NCBI RefSeq assembly: GCF_039530225.1
Contig: NZ_BAAAOH010000001.1
Location: 124,001-188,000 of the forward strand
Reading direction: 5' to 3'
DNA from: Microbacterium pumilum
GTDB lineage: Bacteria > Actinomycetota > Actinomycetes > Actinomycetales > Microbacteriaceae
DNA: 64,000 bases
Part shown: in pieces, positions 60,491 to 64,000 of the stretch
Layout: each line of letters begins with the position of its first letter
Position numbering within the stretch: position 1 is the first letter of the stretch
The notes under the pieces: model-generated
Told to the model about the DNA's origin: nothing
What the model saw: the letters and a program-made list of their open reading frames with translations, nothing else
Database searches by the model: none
Program-made: the position numbers and the translations under genes

Positions 60491-61623
60491 TGGCGGGCGC
60501 TCCGGTCGGCGTCGGCATCATCGGTGCCGGCAACATCAGCGACCAGTACCTGACCAACCTCACGAAGTTCCCCGACGTGCGGGTGCTCGCGATCGGCGAC
60601 CTGCTCGAGGACCGTGCACGCGAGCAGGCCGCCAAGTACGGCGTGCCGACCGCGGGGGGCGTCGATGCAGTGCTGGGCAACCCCGACATCGAGATCGTCG
60701 TCAACCTCACGATCCCGGCGGTGCACGTCGAGGTCTCGGAGTCGATCATCGCGGCGGGCAAGCACGTCTGGAGCGAGAAGCCCATCGGTGTCGACCGCGA
60801 GTCCTCGCTCGGCCTGCTCGAGAAGGCGGATGCCGCGGGCCTGCGCGTCGGCGTTGCTCCCGACACGGTGCTCGGCCCCGGCATCCAGACCGCGAAGCGG
60901 GCGATCTCACGCGGCGACATCGGTCGACCGCTGTTCGCGCAGACCTCGTTCCAGTGGCAGGGCCCCGAGATCTTCCACCCGAACCCCGCGTTCCTGTACG
61001 CGCGCGGGGGCGGACCACTGCTCGACATGGGGCCCTACTACGTGTCGGCGCTGATCCACTTCTTCGGGCCGGTCGCCGCTGTCGCTGCGCTCGGCCTGAA
61101 AGGCAGCGAGACGCGGCGCGTGCAGGTCGGACCCCAGGCGGGCGACGAGTTCCCGATCGAGATCCCCTCGACGGTGTCGGTGCTGCTGCAGTTCGAGCAG
61201 GGCGCGCAGGCGCAGAGTCTGTACAGCACGGACTCGCCCCTCTTCCGTCACGGCGTGGTCGAGATCACCGGCACCGAGGGCACCCTCGTGATCCCGGATC
61301 CGAACACGTTCGGCGGCGACATCCGCATCACCCGCCCACTCGCCGAGGTCGTCATCCCGCCCGCCCCGGTCATCCAGGAGATCGTGGAGGTGCCGCAGGA
61401 GGGCGTGCTCGTCGGCCGCGGTCTCGGACTGCTCGACATGGCGCGCTCGATCCGAGCCGACCGGCCGCACGTCGCCACTGGACGCTTCGGCTACCACGTG
61501 CTCGATACGCTGCTCTCGATCGAGGAGTCCGTCGAGTCGCGGCAGTTCGCGCAGGTGACGAGCACGATCGACGAGATCGGCTCGCTGACCGCCGACTTCG
61601 ACCCGTTCGCCGCGACCCTCTGA
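60490..61623 (+). CDS. Gfo/Idh/MocA-family sugar oxidoreductase
   Basis: A 377-residue NAD(P)-dependent enzyme: VGIIGAGNISDQYL, SEKPIGVDRES (catalytic Lys) and GGGPLLDMGPYYVSALI. It is a paralogue of the protein at 14036, sharing the GxGIQTA and GGGPLLDMGPYYV blocks. The start overlaps the isomerase stop by one base. Together with the isomerase it likely acts on a sugar or a 3-keto-glycoside under TetR control. Confidence 0.9.
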   Translation: MAGAPVGVGIIGAGNISDQYLTNLTKFPDVRVLAIGDLLEDRAREQAAKYGVPTAGGVDAVLGNPDIEIVVNLTIPAVHVEVSESIIAAGKHVWSEKPIGVDRESSLGLLEKADAAGLRVGVAPDTVLGPGIQTAKRAISRGDIGRPLFAQTSFQWQGPEIFHPNPAFLYARGGGPLLDMGPYYVSALIHFFGPVAAVAALGLKGSETRRVQVGPQAGDEFPIEIPSTVSVLLQFEQGAQAQSLYSTDSPLFRHGVVEITGTEGTLVIPDPNTFGGDIRITRPLAEVVIPPAPVIQEIVEVPQEGVLVGRGLGLLDMARSIRADRPHVATGRFGYHVLDTLLSIEESVESRQFAQVTSTIDEIGSLTADFDPFAATL

Positions 61624-61705
61624 TCGTCCGGGCGCGATCGTCGCACGGTCGCGCCCGTCTCCGGCATCCGCGATCGTTCGCGACGTGCTCTTCACGCCGG
61701 CGCGC

Positions 61706-61755
61706 CCGTTTCCGGCATCCGCGCCATCGATTGACAACGCGGATGTCGGAAACGG
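61706..61755. terminator. bidirectional hairpin between convergent genes
   Basis: CCGTTTCCGGCATCCGCG (61706-61723) pairs over 18 bases with CGCGGATGTCGGAAACGG (61738-61755), one G-U pair, with a 14-base loop. An extra copy of the left arm (CCGTCTCCGGCATCCGCG) lies 40 bases before. It can end both the plus-strand Gfo transcript and the minus-strand FGE-like transcript. Confidence 0.75.
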
Positions 61756-61796
61756 CAGCGATCGCGGGGCTGCAGCGGCGGCTCGCGCCGCGAAGC

Positions 61797-62639
61797 TCAG
61801 CGCAGCGGCGTCCAGCCCGACGGCAGCGGGCCGCCGAGCGCGGCACGCTCGCGGTCAGCGTGCGCCGACCAGCCCTGTGCGGCATCCGTGGAATCGAACC
61901 CGCCGCGCGCGACGCGGAACCCCACATCGTCGTGATGCATGCGCGGCGCCCCACCTCGCCGCGTCGAGGCACGGACGCTCCAGGCGTCGTCGGCGAAGCC
62001 GCCGCCTCGGAACACGCGGTAGGCGTCGTAGCGCGCCGGATCCAGCAGATCCCAGCACCACTCCCACACGTTTCCGAGCGTGTCGAACAGGCCGTTGACA
62101 TTGGGATGCTTGCCGCCGACGTTCTGGGGCGCCGTGACGCCGTCAGCACTCGTCCACGCGACTTCGGGGAGCGGGCCGTAGTGCGGACCTGTGGAGCCGG
62201 CGCGGCACGCATACTCCCACTCTGCCTCGGTGGGCAGTCGGTACCCATCCGCGTCGACATGCCAGGTCACGTCCTCTCCGTCGAACGTGTAGGCAGGGTC
62301 GAGTCCTTCCCACTCCGAGGCGGCGTTGCAGAAGCGGATCGCCCGCTGCCAGCTCACATCGGTCGCGGGACGCCGCGGGTGCTCCGCCGTCTCGCCGATG
62401 AGCTCCGACAGCTGCTCCTGTGTCACGGCGAACACACCGATCTCGAACGCCTCGAGCTCGACGCTCCGGCGCACCCTGCGTCTGGCATCGTGCAGCGTGA
62501 CCGTCCCGGTGGGGATCCGGGCCATCTCGATGTCCGACACCGAGGCAGTATCGCATGGGGTCGGATCGTCCGCCTTGACGCACCCCGCCGGCCCAGCCGC
62601 CTGGCCGACCGTAGTGAACGCCATGACTCCGAACATCAT
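61797..62639 (-). CDS. FGE/SUMF1-like protein lacking the catalytic cysteines
   Basis: A 280-residue protein with the FGE-sulfatase fold: LPTEAEWEYACRAG, NVWEWCWDLL, YRVFRGGGFADD and GFRVARGG. True formylglycine-generating enzymes have two active-site Cys in the RGGSW-type loop; here the loop has no Cys, so sulfatase activation is unlikely. ATG 62639 overlaps the stop of the ADP-ribosylglycohydrolase gene by 4 bases. It may instead be a ligand-binding or nonheme-iron domain protein. Confidence 0.82.
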   Translation of the reverse strand: MMFGVMAFTTVGQAAGPAGCVKADDPTPCDTASVSDIEMARIPTGTVTLHDARRRVRRSVELEAFEIGVFAVTQEQLSELIGETAEHPRRPATDVSWQRAIRFCNAASEWEGLDPAYTFDGEDVTWHVDADGYRLPTEAEWEYACRAGSTGPHYGPLPEVAWTSADGVTAPQNVGGKHPNVNGLFDTLGNVWEWCWDLLDPARYDAYRVFRGGGFADDAWSVRASTRRGGAPRMHHDDVGFRVARGGFDSTDAAQGWSAHADRERAALGGPLPSGWTPLR

Positions 62640-63940
62640 GATCCGGCGAACGCCGCGGCGAGCACTCGAGTGCGAGCCGCGAGATCGCTGATCCGCGAAT
62701 GGTCGAACCCGAAGACCGCTGACCGGGTGCGATCGTGGAGCGGGTCGACGAACTGCGCGGGGAGCGCCGCCGCGCCGAGCAGTCCACCCAGCACCGACCC
62801 GACCGTGGCGCCGTTCGAGTCGGTGTCCCATCCGCCTTGCACCGTGTTGCCGATTCCGGCCGCGAAGTCGCCGTCCGACCACAGCAGCCCCGCGGTGATC
62901 AGCGCCGCGTTGTTCACGGTGTGCACCCAGTCGTACTGCGCGCAGTCACGCTGGATCGCGGCGAGCGCCTCATCCCACGTGGCACCTGAGCGATGCAGCT
63001 GACGCACGCGACCGATGGCCTCGGCCAGCCTCGATCCGGGCGGCACGACCACCATGGAACGATCGAGGACCGCCTCGACACTGCTCTCCACCAGTGCGCA
63101 CGCCGCGAGCGCCGCACTCCACAACTCGCCGTACACGCCGTTCGCACGATGCGACAGGCGCGCATCGCGATAGGCAAGCCGCGCCGCCGCGATCGGACGC
63201 CCCGGGTGCGTCCACCCGAACGCGTCTCCCCGGATGAGGGCGCCGATCCATTCGCGATACGGATTGCGTCGCTCGGCGGCGAGGTCGGCGGGCACGCCGT
63301 GCAGCAGATTCACGTAGGTCGCGCGTTCGGCCGTGTAGACCCGTGCATAGGGGAGGTACGCGAGCCACCCCTGCGCCACGTCGGCGGTCGTGATCTGTTC
63401 ACCGTGCTGCTCGAGCAGCAGGATGCCCAGGATGGCGTAGTCGATGTCGTCATCGCGAGCCGAGCCGTCCACGTTGCCGCGGGTGGTGTCAGGCCAGTTG
63501 TCCCTCAGCTCGAATCCCGCCGGCATCGGCGAGAGGGCCGGGATGTAGTCCCGCAGCGGATAGCTGCCGGCGAGCTCGAGATACTGACGGATGCGGTCGC
63601 TCGTCCACACCACGCCTTCCTCGACCGGCTTGCCGAGGTTGCAGCCCGCGATCCTGCCCAGCCAGGCGCCGAGGAAGCGATCCGCATCCGGAAGAGAAGG
63701 AACAGCCTCCGGCGTCGACGACGGCAGGACGTCGTCGAGGTCTTCAGGCTCGTCGTACGACCAGGAGGCGAGTCTCGGCGCGGCGAGGGCGTCGGCGAGG
63801 ATGAGATCGGCCGCAGCCGCGTCGTCAGGGCGCAGCGCGTCCGCAAGGTCGGCGAGGTTCGAGACGTCGTATCCGGACTCGCGCCGTTGCCGGAGCTCGG
63901 CGATCGCGAGATCCACCGGAACCAGGGGGTCGTGCAGCAT
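62636..63940 (-). CDS. ADP-ribosylglycohydrolase-family protein
   Basis: A 434-residue protein of the ADP-ribosylglycohydrolase fold: GAWLGRIAGCNLGKPVE (Mg-binding start of the domain), DDDIDYAILGILLLE with the acidic metal ligands, and GGWDTDSNGATVGSVLGGLLGA near residue 375. Family members remove ADP-ribose from proteins or split related glycosides. It is longer at the N terminus (about 90 residues) than the core. It is co-translated with the FGE-like gene; a defence role is possible but not shown. Confidence 0.87.
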   Translation of the reverse strand: MLHDPLVPVDLAIAELRQRRESGYDVSNLADLADALRPDDAAAADLILADALAAPRLASWSYDEPEDLDDVLPSSTPEAVPSLPDADRFLGAWLGRIAGCNLGKPVEEGVVWTSDRIRQYLELAGSYPLRDYIPALSPMPAGFELRDNWPDTTRGNVDGSARDDDIDYAILGILLLEQHGEQITTADVAQGWLAYLPYARVYTAERATYVNLLHGVPADLAAERRNPYREWIGALIRGDAFGWTHPGRPIAAARLAYRDARLSHRANGVYGELWSAALAACALVESSVEAVLDRSMVVVPPGSRLAEAIGRVRQLHRSGATWDEALAAIQRDCAQYDWVHTVNNAALITAGLLWSDGDFAAGIGNTVQGGWDTDSNGATVGSVLGGLLGAAALPAQFVDPLHDRTRSAVFGFDHSRISDLAARTRVLAAAFAGS

Positions 63941-63943
63941 CCG

Positions 63944-64000
63944 TCAGCTCGCGAGCTGCAGTCGATCATCGACCGCCTTGGCCGAGAACGTCTGATCGAT
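63944..64000 (-). CDS. C-terminal end of an unidentified gene (cut by window edge)
   Basis: A minus-strand frame that ends in TGA at 63944-63946 and continues beyond the window; the last 18 residues end AVDDRLQLAS. It ends only 3 bases before the ADP-ribosylglycohydrolase start, so it would be the preceding gene of the same operon. Too little is present to name it. Confidence 0.45.
   Translation of the reverse strand: MDQTFSAKAVDDRLQLAS

Noticed and set aside
61797..62639. Formylglycine-generating enzyme / sulfatase maturation pair
   Set aside because: The active-site loop lacks both cysteines and no sulfatase gene is nearby.

Overview
The window is a 64-kb stretch of a high-GC actinobacterial chromosome. 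The base composition, the abundant GTG and TTG starts, the 4-bp ATGA/GTGA gene overlaps, the DUF222-HNH endonuclease family and the dispersed CTTCGACAAGCTCAGGGACC-type repeat all suggest Microbacteriaceae, most likely Microbacterium (inference; no rRNA or housekeeping marker is present apart from an RNase H tail). No tRNA, rRNA, IS element, prophage or CRISPR array was recognised.

Layout. 0-2.2 kb: RNase H tail, a DUF7144 membrane protein, an FMN reductase and an AhpD-like protein. 2.3-13.3 kb: one long minus-strand operon that looks like an organosulfur-scavenging unit. It starts with a possible leader peptide, followed by a 3-mercaptopyruvate-type sulfurtransferase, an LLM flavin monooxygenase, a DszC/SfnB-like acyl-CoA-dehydrogenase-fold flavoenzyme, a complete dipeptide-type ABC importer, a ketopantoate-reductase-like protein and a GlcD-like FAD oxidase. 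13.3-14.05 kb: two facing tandem arrays of 20-bp units. 14-19 kb: a Gfo/Idh/MocA-ThuA pair, a tocopherol-cyclase-like protein, a TetR/membrane-protein divergon with a striking operator, and an HNH gene remnant. 19.2-27.9 kb: a complete protocatechuate branch of the beta-ketoadipate pathway (pcaHGBDCIJF), an IclR regulator and pobA, with two matching operator sites. 28-29.5 kb: a small membrane protein whose repeat-coded tail has been cut off by one extra base, and a trypsin-like PDZ protease.

29.5-55.5 kb is the most interesting part. It holds an aromatic/aldonate-like catabolic operon (two SDRs, two FAH-family hydrolases, an FAD monooxygenase, MarR, a CocE-type hydrolase, DUF3237), a second IclR regulator, a LysR-controlled unit with a quercetin-2,3-dioxygenase-like cupin and two alpha/beta hydrolases, a second peptide-type ABC importer with a permease-ATPase fusion, two GH1 glycosidases, a GH78 alpha-L-rhamnosidase and a further esterase. 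Read together, the genes could import a rhamnosylated flavonol glycoside (rutin-like), remove its sugars, open the flavonol ring, hydrolyse the resulting depside, and send protocatechuate into the pca genes of the same window. Six sites with the same spaced half-site pattern (NTGAAA-N5-TTTCAN-N3-ATGAAN or close variants) lie before the SDR operon, the decarboxylase-like gene, the IclR gene, the importer, the first GH1 gene and the esterase-GH78-GH1 operon. This points to one IclR regulon. The substrate assignment is inference; the genes and the repeated sites are visible directly.

55.5-64 kb: a full-length DUF222-HNH protein, a Dabb protein, an LLM oxidoreductase, a lipoprotein, a TetR-controlled sugar isomerase plus Gfo/Idh/MocA pair, and a C-type-lectin-fold FGE-like protein translationally coupled to an ADP-ribosylglycohydrolase.
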